Positions 48,317 to 60,599 of a stretch of 64,000 nt of DNA are shown piece after piece. Made by a program: the position numbers and the translations under genes. Within the stretch, counting starts at the first letter, position 1. The number at the start of each line of letters is the position of its first letter. This DNA is from Parasponia andersonii. Taxonomy: Eukaryota > Streptophyta > Magnoliopsida > Rosales > Cannabaceae. The notes under the pieces are model-generated. The model had not been told where the DNA came from and did no database searches. It saw nothing but the letters and a program-made list of their open reading frames with translations. The stretch covers positions 111,999 through 175,998 of the forward strand of contig JXTB01000321.1 in assembly GCA_002914805.1 (NCBI GenBank). The letters run 5' to 3'.

Positions 48317-50442
48317 AGATGATCTCCCTAAAATTTTTGCCACATCCATCTTCTTTATTTCTCATCCTCCTCTTCTTCATCTTCTTCTTTTCCTCTAATT
48401 TACTTCACTAGGCCTATTTTTATCTCATACAGATTATTTCTTTGATTTTTTATATTTTATAATAGAACTTATATCTTTTTCCTTTTTTTTTTCCCTCTTT
48501 ATCATGATTTAGTTTTTCTTCTCATTTTTATCTTTTTAATTGATTTTGCATTGCTTTTGAAGAAAAAACTTTAAGTAATTCATAAATAAAAGAAAAAAAT
48601 ATCTATATAATATATAAACAATAACCAAAGAGAAAAAAATAAGGGAGCATGGCTTTACGATATATAAACAATAACCAAAAAGAAAAATAATAAGGGATTA
48701 AGGGTAATATATATATAAGTGGTTAGAAAAGTATAAGTTTAAGAATGGGAATTAATTTGCTGGTTTGATGCACTTGTGAAAGTTTTGAAGGAAATAGGTC
48801 ATATCAGCTCAATAGTGGTTAACTAGGGCTAAAACTTTCAAGGGTTAGCTTCAAAGGTTTAAGCGATCCAAAGAAATACCGAAATCCTCTCTTTAATGAT
48901 ACTTAACTTAGGATTTCGCCTTAAGTAATACTCAGATAAGTTTTAGAGTACATGAGATATCAAAGCCTAACTAATATACATAAGTGTTCTCCAAAGCTGA
49001 AATTAGTCAAGTGATCATAATTCATAGTGCTTAAATGTAGAGATTCAAAAGTTAAATTCAACCAATGAGAGTTAAACACACAGATAATTCAATAAATTAC
49101 AATTCAAAATGCCTAAAGAACGCTAAGTGACTACACTGATCATTAATATCAAGTCATCTCAGCTTATTAAAACTCACAACTTATTCAAAATAACTAAAGA
49201 AAAGCAAGTAAAACTAATTATTAAAGACACAAATCATGGAAGGAAAAGTCATGGCCATCGACACATAAACTAAGCCAAAAGTCAACATATAATCAACCAA
49301 TAAAAATCCCCACCCCAAACTTACAATCAATAATATTCAATCTAATTAAGTACAAGGAACTGAGAAAATGTACCTAAGAGGCGAGACATTTCACCTCCAA
49401 GTATAGTGGTGACTGTGGTGCTCTAGGCGTGATGGCTCTAACTTAGGGTGGTAGAATATTCCTCCATGCCTCAGTTCTTTACACTCTACTATGTACAAAT
49501 TAAAAGCTCGTAAAATATCGACCTCTACCCATAGTACGTGTCGTACAATACAATATATGGGCCTTAGTTTCAAATGCCCTCAAACTTGGCAATGTATGAT
49601 GTTAAACATGTGCGCTTAACTTGTCTCGGCTCTAGCGCATACGCATGATGGGCTTCAATGATCGATGCTAGAGGTGATGGAGGAGGTTTAGCCACATAAG
49701 ATCATCATAAATATGAGTTTTGATAGTCGGTGGTATAATAACTTTGATTTGAGATTCGTAAGTATTATCTTGAATCTCCTTCTCACTCGAGTAGTCATCA
49801 CCAAATAACCCGAAAATTGTCCCACTTGTGCCCGTCTCTTCTTGGTAGCTTTCATAATTGTATATATATCTTGTGTATCCCTTGCCACCATCTCTAAACT
49901 CTCCAACTTCTCTGTACGGAGCCTTGTCTCCTCTGAAAATTAGGCAACTAGCTCTTTAAGGCCGAGAGAAGACTATACTTGATGATGCGGAGTGTCAAAA
50001 GATGTCACTGAAATGTTGGAATTATCATCTAAATTGAGGTGGTTTAATGGATAAATCTAACTCCAATAATCAAAATCAACCATGTCTTCCAGCAACCAAT
50101 AGGCTTCGTTGACAAATAATTGGTGGAAATAAGTGGTACCATCTCCTCTTTCTACCCATATTCTTGTTTTAGGTCATAAGTTGTTGAGAAAGATTTGTAG
50201 TTGACACTTCCAAGAGAAGGGATGATGAGAAAATATTGTGATCAACTCTTTGTATCTCCACCATACATAATTAAATGGCCCGTGATCTAGTTGAGCAAAT
50301 CGCAAGATGATTTGTCGATCTACTATCTCCAAGTACTTTACAAAACAAACAATAAGAAAATAGAAATGAAAAATAAAAATAATCACCTAAATCAAAATCA
50401 AGCTACTTACTTATGATATTAACAGCAATTTAAAAATACCAA
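48317..50442 (-). pseudogene. Internal region of a second Athila-type element with gag relic
   Basis: Next to the primer site the minus strand encodes a gag relic: FAQLDHGPFNYVWWRYKELI and HHPFSWKCQLQIFLNNL (50330-50175) match the W-x-RYKEL…P.H…Q.F..GL pattern of Athila gag. Further fragments lie at 49906-49688 and 49573-49391. Toward lower coordinates AAGTTTGGGGTGGGG (about 49305-49321) resembles the purine block of the 3' region. Protease and pol are absent. Confidence 0.6.
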
Positions 50443-50460
50443 TCCTCAGCAACAGTGCCA
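50443..50460 (-). other. Primer binding site of the second Athila-type element
   Basis: TGGCACTGTTGCTGAGGA on the minus strand, a tRNA-Asp-type site a few bases after the LTR end. Confidence 0.7.
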
Positions 50461-50465
50461 AAATT

Positions 50466-52002
50466 TGGTATTATAAAATGTTTAGTCGTTGGAAATTAAC
50501 ATCAATACTAAATTATCAATTATAATTACCTTCTATTAACTAATCTAGCAACTCTAGTAAAACCTAGAATTAACTAGTAAAGTAGAAAGAAGGGTCAACC
50601 TTTCATAAATTGAATTTTAGATTAGTTTTTAAGTACCAAAATTATCATAACCTAATTTCATCTAGGCATCAAAACTAAATGAATTTAAAATAAAATGAAT
50701 AAAAATAAAGATAAAAATAATTACATAAATAAAAAATAAAAATTACTATGCATTAATGTTCTAAGGACATGATTTCCCCTGATTACTCCTAATTCATCAA
50801 ATTAAGCAATTATTGGACTAATTCCAATAAATTCACTAATCAATGGATCTAATCTAACCTCATTCCTTTTTTTGAGTATCGAATGAGATAATATGCCTAA
50901 GTACCTAAGTTGATATCTCTATCTAACCTGATTCTCTAAGCACTCATTAAGTTTTAGTTCTTAATAACTTCCTAATTTGATTATCTAGGTGTTGATCTCT
51001 TTTCAGCCTCACAATAACCTAAACTATGTTTCTCAATTCCGGTTTATGATATTAAACTCTCTCAAGTATCAAAATCACAACCTAAGTTCAACTAATTCAT
51101 TGGCCACATAAATTAGAAGTAATAAGTAACGAAAAACATAAATGAATTAACAATAGAAAATAAGCCAACAATTAACAATATATTCAAAATAAAGTATAAA
51201 AATGGTGCATCAAATTGTAAGATCGAGAATCAATTCAAGTATAGTAGAATCCATGGCTAATCTCATAAAAAATTTCATAATTACAAATAAATTATACAAT
51301 ATGTCTAATACAAAATTTAAACAAGATTAGGGTGAAAAAGAGGAAGAGAAAACTCTTTTGTGGAAGTAAAACTTTAAGCTTTCAATTCTTCAAGCATCCT
51401 CTCCAAATTTCAGCTCCAAAGTGCTCTCTCTCTAGGATTTTTCCACTCTTAAAGGTATGCTTCCTCTCCAACTCTTTATAGTTGAAATAAAGGTTAAAGT
51501 GTGTATTTAAAAGGCACTAAGATGACCTAATAAAAGGAAAAATCTGACCATGTATTAGTATTAGATCAAGGGCCAAAAATTACTCTTAAAGTCTACCAAA
51601 AATGAGTGGATACGTGGTTATGAAATGGAGAAAATTCGGCTTGTACTCATACTGAAATCGTATTAACACCGTGGTATCCATTTCTGGCACTGCGACACTA
51701 GTGTTTATAGTATTGAGGTATCGCAATGCCACTTTCTAGACATCGCGACACTGGTGCTTTGGAATTGAGGCACTGCAGTGCTCATTTCTTGGCACCGTAG
51801 TGCCTAGCTGCTGGTCCAATTCGGCTATTAACAACTTCATAAACTTCTGTTTTTGTTGCTAAATATACACTAAGCCTTGATTTCTTATTTTCTATAACAA
51901 TAAACATACAAAAAAAACATTAAAACAACATAAATATTTGAGAACTTATAATTATTTGAACTTCAAGAATACTTTATTTATGAGTAAAATACACACTCAT
52001 CA
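50466..52002 (-). repeat. Athila-type LTR, diverged relative of the other two
   Basis: It runs on the plus strand from TGGTATTATAAAATG to ACACACTCATCA (TG...CA), about 1537 bp. Architecture is shared with 39524 and 46245 (ATTGGCCACATAAATT-like block, CTCTCTCTCTAGG leader, GGCACTG/GTGCC repeats at 51680-51810, TAAAATACAC...ATCA end), but the sequence is clearly different. It abuts the 3' flank of RDR1 copy C. Confidence 0.65.
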
Positions 52003-52292
52003 TGTCATTTTGCTTCAAAGCCTCATGTTTTTGGTGATCACATCTTATTGTAAATATAGGAGATATTTCTTCATATAGGGAAATATTTTTTTCCTTAGAA
52101 AGCTGAATAAAATATTCCTTATGAGTGAATTTACCACTAAACTAGTCGACTTTCTAGATTTGTATATGTGCATTTGTATACATATCTTTTTATGTACGTA
52201 CTCATTGAGATGTTGTAAAAAATCAAAGGCACAATAAAAGAACAGTATTACAAATAGTCAGATTTTAACACACCCGGTCAACAAACTGCACT

Positions 52293-52298
52293 TTTATT
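52293..52298 (-). terminator. Polyadenylation-signal remnant of RDR1 copy C
   Basis: AATAAA on the minus strand at the place homologous to copies A and B, now separated from the gene by two insertions. Confidence 0.4.
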
Positions 52299-52416
52299 AT
52301 CAAATGGACTTATTACACATATATCTTCATATCACAATACATTAAGCAACAGTCACACACATGATTATACAATATAGTAAGCCTAGATCTATATTCTGGT
52401 AGTCAAATATGACACT

Positions 52417-52620
52417 CAAGGACAGAGGGACATTGTCCCTAAGCCCCCACTCAATTCTCTCCTTTTAAAAATGTATAATTATCACATAATTTTAAACGTT
52501 TAACCTAAATTATATACAAAACCCCTACTAAAGTATAAAAAGTATAAAATAGCCCTCACAGAATAAATAAAATAAAATTTTAGCCCCTACTAGATAAATA
52601 TCTTGAGTTTGTCCCTAATA
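52417..52620. mobile_element. 204-bp insertion with 5-bp direct flanks
   Basis: Copies A and B lack this stretch. ACACT stands on both sides (52412-52416 and 52621-52625). The interior carries GGGACATTGTCCCTAAGCCC near the left and AGCCCCTAC...GTCCCTAA near the right, with several AGCCC-type repeats and no ORF. It looks like a small non-autonomous element; the superfamily is not clear. Confidence 0.6.
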
Positions 52621-52767
52621 ACACTTGTTTTTTTTTTTTTTGTACAATCACAACCCAATACTTATAAAATTTCTTACAAACGCAACCTAATACTTATAAA
52701 AACAAGTTAACTTACGAAGAGACTGAGAAGCTCACCTCACCAAAAATCAAACTTCCCCACTCTATTC

Positions 52768-53209
52768 TATTACATTTTGTTGTGGAATTACGCTCGCACA
52801 CAATCACTAAATATTGTCCAAAACATCATATAAAATAATAGAAAATAAATAACAGAGAAGACACAAATTTAATGTAGTTCAGCTATAAAATATAGTTAGC
52901 GTTCATCAAGCACAACTTAGAATGTTATCTTCACTGTATCAAGAAAATCATATACATATTTATCACTCTCCCTTATGAGTCTCTCAAGCCCTTTCCTATA
53001 GATTAACCCCTATATTTATATTTATAGACTTATAAGTTAGAACTAGAATCAAACTCAAATTAGAAATATCCTACAGACAATAATAATCGTAGATATACTA
53101 AGACTTTAATCTAATAAAATAAAGACTTCACGTATAGGACTCCAGGAAAAATTAAACACTATAAACACATATGTGACTCCTACTAGAATAATGAGTCATA
53201 TGTATAACA
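52768..53209 (-). repeat. 3' LTR of the copia element in RDR1 copy C
   Basis: Matches 55545-55999. It ends GTATAACA on the plus strand and starts TATTACATTTT (TG mutated to TA). Confidence 0.8.
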
Positions 53210-53619
53210 ATATCCTACAAGACTTGTTTCTCTACCCACAAAATAATACTCGAGTTGTAGCCCACGTCACCAATAATTAGGTTACCACAGCCTCTAGAGA
53301 AGTAAACTTCTCTTTAGGCTTAGTCAAATGATATAATCCTATATTAGCCACGAACTTATTCTCAACTCTGACTGCTCTTGCAATGTCAGTTCTAGTCCAA
53401 GTCGTAGCACACATAAGGATCTCTACTACAGATGAATATAATACTCAAGAAACATATGTGTTCTCTGTCTCTATGCTCGACAATTTTCCCAAAAACAGCT
53501 TATTAATAGAAAACGGAGTACCAATTGGTTCAGTGTCTTGCAAATTGAAGCAGCATAAGACTCACTTATCACAACTCTTTTTAGTTAACCAAACTTTCTA
53601 TTCTTCTGGTCTCTGAATA

Positions 53620-55500
53620 TCTTCATCTGAAGAATCTCCTCTATTCATCTCAAGAATCTCTTCCATCCCTCATTGAAGATTCCCTAGCCAAACGAGCTTT
53701 CAAGTTTTCTATATCATCATCAATAGTACAAAAATCTAACGTGTCATTTGTATACAAGAATATGAGATCCCTATAACCATCATTGTAATAGTTGGCATAA
53801 CGGTCACCATCTCATCTTTCGAATTCTAAGCTCACAATGAGGGAATCAAATTGCTTATATCAGTGATTCAGTGCCTAGGTTATATCATAACATGATTTGT
53901 TCAGTCAACATACTGTCTTGTTGTTTACTTTAACACAGCCTTCTTCGGGTGGAGTCGTGACAACATCTTGGGTAAAAATCACATTATGGGTAGTAGAACC
54001 CCATAAAATATACTTTGATAAATGAACTTTTGGAAAGCACCCAAACTTTCCAAGAAAGTTATCAGCACAATTTTCCATTCCTTTAAGAGATTCAACAAGA
54101 GCCTCTAAAGTATCACGATGCATCATGACATAATTACTTTCAACTATAAATGAAGGGAAACTTTCTAAATGACTAGATTTTAACTCGAACAATATCATGT
54201 TAAGAAGTAACTCTATTCCCAGCTTGCTTATGCTCAAACATTTGCGATAGATTATCAGTGACTCTATCACTAGCAACCAAAGCTCCACCAATCATAGTCT
54301 CTCTTACCAATCGATATTGGCCGTCTTCTGACTCTCCCTTTGTAATCATTAATGCTCATTTGCTTATCATCAATTGATGTTTTCATCCAGAAAGTACGCA
54401 ACCATCTTCATCAAACATTCCCACTGATAGGATACTCTTTCGTAGGTTCGATCGGTACATGTTGCACACCCTGAATCATATGAATTGGGCCATCAAACAT
54501 TTAATTCAAACTTCTCTAACTCCCATTATTTTACATGAGCTATTATCACCTATGTAAATAGTATTATCGCACAACTGATAAGTGTGAAACCAATCTCTAC
54601 GCGATGTTATATGAAACGAAGCTCTCGAATCCAAAATCCATTGATCTTTCATACAATCCTATTGAACCATTGACAATACCTCTCCATATTCATAAGAATG
54701 CTCCTATTTAGCAACATTTGATGGATGTGGCAACTTTCGCATCTAATCTTCAATCTCTTCTCAAATGGCCATTCTTTCCACAATTCCAACACTTGCCTTT
54801 GCCTTTGCCACTTATATCAGATCAATTTTGATCTTTACCACCATCATCTCTCTCTCTAAATCTTCTACGTACTACCAATGCATCACTAAAAGACCACCAC
54901 CATTTCTTTTCCGACATGACCCCTCAACTAGCAATATGGATTCTGTAGATTCATACGTGAGATCCTTATCTTACTGATGTTCATGTTCATGATCATGGTA
55001 TCCCAAGATCCTAACATTGAACAAAGCAATAGAGTAGCCATTTCCTTTTCGTCAATTTTCTCGTTGATTATTTCTAATCTATTGATCAAAGTATTAAACT
55101 CACTCAAGTGTTCTTATAAAGAAGAATACTCTGCCATCTTGAGGTTGTAGAGATTCTTTTGTAGGAAGATCTTATTTGACATTGATTTTCCTTCATATAA
55201 ATTTTGCAACTTGTCCCATAATCCTTTAGCCGTAGTTTCCTCCGACACATTGAACAAAAACACCTCGTCTATTGCAAGATAATATTCGCCATGGCAAGCT
55301 CTTCTTTCTCATCAAACACTTCATCTTTCATCTTTTTCGGCTTATTTTCCTTGCCCTTTACAGCAACTACACATCCATTTTTTATAAGAATAACACGCAG
55401 CTTCAAATTCTAAGTAAGATAATTAGAACAATTGAATCTTGGTATCCCAAATTTGGTGAAACTCGAAGTCCTCATATAACTTTCATAATATTTAACACTA
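53620..55500 (-). pseudogene. Copia gag-pol relic
   Basis: Minus-strand blocks in order: gag with TAKGLWDKLQNLYEGKSM and IFLQKNLYNLKMAEYSSL (about 55235-55110), a CCHC knuckle GKCWNCGKNGHLRRD (about 54800-54755), a protease/GAG-pre-integrase block with FGFWIRE- and CDNTIYIGDNSS-like pieces (54640-54540), an integrase-end block LWGSTTHNVIFTQDVVTT (about 54005-53955), and a trace of the RT active-site region (FLYTND where YVDD is usual, about 53755). Many stops and deletions. Confidence 0.65.
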
Positions 55501-55544
55501 ATTTTCCGCATCGTAAATTTCAACCTAAAGCCTTGGATACCAAT

Positions 55545-55999
55545 TGTTACATCTCATTGTAGAAGCACATTCGCACATAATCAATAAATATTATCTAAAA
55601 CATCAAAAAAAATAGAAGAAAATAAAGAACAAAGAAGACATGCAAATTTAATATGGTTCAACCATAAAAAATAACATACGTCCACCGAGCATAACTCAGA
55701 ATATTATCTTCATTACGTCAAACAGATCACACAAATATTTATCACTCTCTCTTACGATTCTTTCAACCTCTTTTCCACATATGGTTCCCTACTCTCCAAA
55801 AGTTCATTTTGCTATTAACCCATTGGTTAGAACTAGAATCCTTCTCAAAATAGAAATATCTATATAAATAGCAATCGTAAATACACTATGACTCTAATCT
55901 AACGAAGCAAGGACTTCATAAATATAGGACTCTAGGAAGAATTAAATACTACACACATATATGTGACTCTTACTAAGATAATGAGTCCTATGCATAACA
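55545..55999 (-). repeat. 5' LTR of the copia element in RDR1 copy C
   Basis: Runs from TGTTACATCTC to ATGCATAACA on the plus strand and aligns to 52768-53209. Confidence 0.8.
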
Positions 56000-58900
56000 C
56001 AGTCAAATCTACTACCGAATAATGACAGATTCAAAGATGTCCTACTACTCACTTTATGCCTTTTAATCAGAACAAGTTTTTCAAAAATACACTAAGCAAA
56101 GCTTAGGAAATGGTCAGAGTCTCTAGCCACATTGTCCTCATTATAGCAGCCCCAAAAGCTAGGATGATAAGTGATATAGTACCAAGCTAAAGCTTTCTTC
56201 ACATACATGACATCAGCTCCATTGTCCAAATCAATATCTAGCTTGTTGAACCAAGCGCCCTAGGTTATTTGATCAGTGATGCCACAGCATAATTGGCTGA
56301 TTCCAAGTACCTTTTCTTATTGCAGTGCCTTGACTTTGCAAGGACATTGCCACTGAGTATTTCGGCTTCAGTTTTTATGCCATAGTAATTTATCAGGCTT
56401 CTCAACTTGTAGTCATACTGAGTTTTACAAGTGAAGGCATCATCTATGTAATGCTCAAATCCATCCAACTCCCTGTTAAGGTCGTAACACTTGTTGGCCA
56501 CTTCCTTAGTGAAGGATTTTATGGGGATAGAATAATCTTCCATGTCTTTCACTTGTCGAAAGATCTTTCCAATGACACATTTTGATTCATATGTTGGCTT
56601 ATCTAGCTTTTCCATGAAGTCTGAATAAATTTTGAGGCATAGACGACGTGGAATTTTTGCTGGAACACCAGTTTTTGGATAGTCCACAGCAATTGAGAAT
56701 AGATTTGCTATTAACCGCTACAGTTATATTTATCAACCCATTGCCTTTTTTGACTTTTTGTATGCAAAGACAGTACGTGCATTTAAAATGATTCCCAAGT
56801 TGTTGTTGACTATTTAGTCAACAAAATACTCTTCAACTTCCTGCACCATAATTAGTTACACGTAGTATTGATGAGGTCAAGGAAGAATAAGTTTCTGTTA
56901 ACAATACAGAACATTTGAAATGAAAAAAAAAAAAAAATAACCCACAGATCACGAGTAATGCTAAGGACGTTAATATCTTACACAAAACACTTATATCACA
57001 TAAGGTGGAATTTATTCAACCACTTTTTTTTTTAAAATAGGATCATATTATTTAAATTTACATAGCTAAAAATAATGTAAGCAACAACATGAAAAAGAGA
57101 ACGAAGATAAAAGAGTTTAAGAACTACGAGCCTGCTTAGTCTAAAACAATCTCAATCATGGTATGACATTCAATGATAAAATTCTGATCATATTAGTGAC
57201 TTTCGAAGGAAAATCAGGCAAAGAGAACTCAGAGTTTGAGAATACCTCCATAGTAACGTTGTGATCAAATTGTATAGTTAGTGCAGGATTATAATCCATG
57301 GCTTCAATCTGCCTTAGGGGAATAAGCTCAGGGTCCCAATAAACCAAATACATATCTCCATCCAAATTACTCCCAGAACATTCATCAGTATGAGGTCTAC
57401 GTAAATCAGAATGCTTAATCAATAAAAAGCTATATAAATTATGAGGGTAAGCATATCAAAGAAGGGCAAGATTATCGAATAAAGTAAATAGGATACACTC
57501 TCAAGTATATCAAACAATGAGGAAAACAACTTGTGAAAGCTTAATTATTAAGAACCCAGGTAATGATAAACTTCGAAAAACAAAAATATACAAAAGAAAT
57601 AACTTGTCTCACACGTCTAAAACTACTAATGAAGTTCAATAGGCATGTCAAGTATTCTTATGCTCAATGAGCTAAAAATTCACACATGCATATATATATT
57701 ACTCATCTATGCTTATGCAATGTATGTATAGAAGTAGAATAATAGGCTACCTCTTTCCTTTTTGCGAAAAAACAACACAATCTACCATGTGACGCAATTC
57801 AGGCACATCCACTGCCTTAAGGACTCGAACATCCCATAGATGTAGGCAAGGATTCTTAGCAACAACCACCTTTCCCCTAACAATAAAGGTTCCTTGCCTT
57901 AAACTACAGTTGTTGAAGACAAGGGAGGAATCGTCATAGAGTTGCCGGCTAGAACACTGCACAAATACCTGACCAAATTCCAGTGTCCTAGTTTCGTCTA
58001 GACATCCCATCGTAGCTCATCCATTTGGAATGTTTTTGTCTGGATTTCAAGTAACTTTGAGGCGTGGAAATTTTGCAGCATCATTGAAAGAAAAGGCTCT
58101 TCATCTGGCTTATAACCACACATAAGCATTTCCTTAAGAATGTTTATGATTTCTCCCAGGAAGATCAGCTCCAGTTCATCCTGAGCTCTTAAAGTATCAG
58201 TTAAAATAGAATCAAGATGTTTCATGGCCTCTTCTTGCTTCTTCTTAAAAACATAATCTTTTATTCCTAGAGTTGACAATAGGGTAATTAGCTAGCGATT
58301 CAGGAAACAAGGCTGGTATTTGCCCCATGCCAAAACATCTAGCTTTTTGTGCTTTGATTTGTACTTGCATATACTATCTCTTAGTGACAATTTCATAGAA
58401 GATGTGGGATCAACAGCTATAATACCTTTATACTCATCATAACGAATTTGAAAGGCTAATGGGGTAAATCTATTAAGGCTACATTTTTTCGCCACTAGTT
58501 CAGCGAATTCTTCTGATATTTTTCCAATCCCATCAGAGAAACAATATTTTTTTCTATTTGTTTCGACTTCAATGTCAGGAATTAACTCAATTTCATGCCT
58601 TTTAACTCTCAAAGTTTCTCTGGAAGAGCCAAAAGATTGGCCCAGTCTTGTAGCATATTTTGCCACATTTCAAATGTGCAAAAAATTATCCATCCAAGTC
58701 CTGATATCTTCAGTAGCAAGTCCTTCCCTTGAAGCAAACGTCAAAGCTGAATTCTCTCGTAACTAACTTGATCAGAAGCCAAGAAACTCAAATTTCTTGT
58801 CACCAATAACTATAACTTCTCTCAACACAGAAATTATCCTTTCATAAACTCGGGTTCGACTTTTTGCTTTGGTAGAACTCGAATGTGTTGGTAAATCTAC

Positions 58901-59892
58901 TGAATACAACTTACCCAAGTCCTCATTGACAAAAGAAACACGAAGAAAGTCGTCGATATCATTCGGATAATTGCGCAGAACACAATTCGAGAGGTTAATC
59001 TCAGGGCCACAGAAGTAAACTTTTGATGGTGTTATTTTAACCTGATATACGTACACTAGTCATTCATCTAAAGCAATAGTAGGTATTCTAGGAATCTGCC
59101 CACTTTTGTTGTAGCTCATATATTTCTTAATAAGCCATCTCAGAGGATCGTAGCAATATTCTTTCAACTGATAGAGTTTGTCGAAGGCAGATTCTATGTA
59201 TCCCATCTTTACTATACTTGGATTGACTAACCAAAAAATATAGGATCAAATGCCTCCCTAGGAAGACATCCGTGCTGAACCAAGAAGATTATCTTGCACA
59301 GAATCTTGTATGGCAAGTCAATTCCTTAAGGCAGAACCACAATGGGAACAAGGTCTGAACTAGTGGAAAAAGGATAACCTTTCTCCAAAGAGTATTGGTC
59401 TTTATCTTCTTTATGGTACACAAAGCCATCACATAAATTTGGAAGGCACACTTGCTTGGAATCTCCAAGCACAAAGCAGAGGATTGCCCAATGCAGCATG
59501 ATAGAGTGAAATCAACATCCCTGATCCAACAGCTATCAGGAACTTCCTTAAAGTTGTTCACAACAGATGCATCTTTCTTAAAAATCCGATGGGTACCAAG
59601 TACTGACAACGTAAATACCAATGCGAAAATATGAAGTGTTAGCAACTTTATCCAAGTGCCAAACACAATTAGCTGTCGTATATAAGAAAACCATTTTTTT
59701 GCTAAGAATTCAAAAGACAAAAAAGATCTTAACGAGTCTAACTTCATAGTAATTTGAGAGTATAAAAATATGAAAACCGAATAACTTAGCAATGGATTTT
59801 CAGAAAGCAAACCTGGAGGACAAGAAACTTTGTAGTTTGTTCGTAGGGACAATGCAGCTCAGTCTGGCAAATATTCTCGAAGGAGAGCTCTA
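56000..59892 (-). pseudogene. RDR1: RNA-dependent RNA polymerase 1, copy C (pseudogene)
   Basis: Remnants of all four coding exons are present in order: 59892-59813 (last 80 bases of exon 1), 59602-57751, 57396-57246 and 56840 to about 56000. Splice-site positions match copies A and B. Inactivating changes include in-frame stops at about 59057, 58292 and 56815, a one-base loss at the exon-2 acceptor, and a deletion near 58025-58035 that shifts the frame. The catalytic motif reads NLDGD (57368-57354), with the first Asp changed to Asn. Exon 1 is cut by the chromovirus at 59892/59893, and exon 4 is separated from its end by the copia element. It cannot make a working polymerase, although a transcript could exist. 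Confidence 0.92.
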
Positions 59893-60548
59893 TGTCACGA
59901 CCCTAGTTTTAAACTAGATAATCGTGTGGTACTTAGTACAATCTGTCATACTAAGTCAGCCTACCAATACTCAAGAAAGGGACTTAGAGTAAACTTTTAA
60001 GAAAAAGTGGTAAGGATAAAAGAGTTTGGGTGAATAAAAGATTTAAATTACTCTTAGAATATTTAGAACTCTCACAAATGAAACTTATATACAAATGAAC
60101 CCAAGGGGTCCTTTATATAGGCAAAGCCTAAACTAACTAACGGTTGTGATCGTACCAAGTGGTATGATCTTACAAAGGGTCTAGATTATTCTCAACTAAA
60201 GTTATAATATCTACAAAGATATTTACATAGAAAATTCTAGAACAAAATATGGTCTAGATCCTTCCAAGAGGTTCACCCACTATCTTAGCTATTTTAAGTC
60301 ATTCTAGGAGTTTTTAGAACTGTCCAACCCATCTAGCACTATCCGGCCTTATCTAGAGCCTTCTAGAACTTAGTAGCACCAACTAAAGTCTTCTAACATG
60401 GCCAACACCTCTCTTGATCACTCTAGAAGTGTCCACCATATTCTAGGATCTTCCTCAATCTTTTTGGGTGAACAGTATATATAAAGGATCTCAGAGCTAT
60501 GAGCAACAACATTTAGATTTTTAGGAGCCAAATGAGCGTGGCATAATA
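59893..60548 (-). repeat. 3' LTR of the chromovirus in RDR1 copy C
   Basis: 656 bp. The plus strand begins TGTCACGACCC (the complement of the GTGACA end) and ends GCATAATA (mutated TG end). It aligns in reverse complement to 13775-14424 and 16880-17536. A polypurine tract follows at 60549-60560 (minus strand AGTGGGAGAGGG). Confidence 0.88.
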
Positions 60549-60599
60549 CCCTCTCCCACTCAAGTTCACGACGTCTCCATCGTGCTATCAACTTTGAAC

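Larger units (their letters stand above)
52768..55999 (-). mobile_element. Degenerate Ty1/copia element at the 3' end of RDR1 copy C
   Basis: LTRs 52768-53209 and 55545-55999 bound about 2.3 kb of decayed internal DNA. On the minus strand a primer site (TGGTATCCAAGG, 55531-55542) follows the LTR at 55545. Gag, zinc knuckle, protease, integrase-end and RT fragments follow in copia order. It separates the last codons of the RDR1 copy (CTCAAACTTC-like sequence ending near 52762) from the rest of exon 4 (from about 56000). No clear target duplication was seen. Confidence 0.8.
52005..59892 (-). repeat. RDR1 duplicated block, copy C (truncated)
   Basis: The 3' flank (for example GAATTTACCACTAA near 52120, matching CATTTACCACTAA near 1120) and the gene are homologous to copies A and B. 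The block ends inside exon 1 at the chromovirus, so promoter and start codon are not in the window. Confidence 0.8.

Noticed and set aside
54765-54977. Plus-strand 70-codon ORF
   Set aside because: Shadow of the copia zinc-knuckle region on the minus strand.
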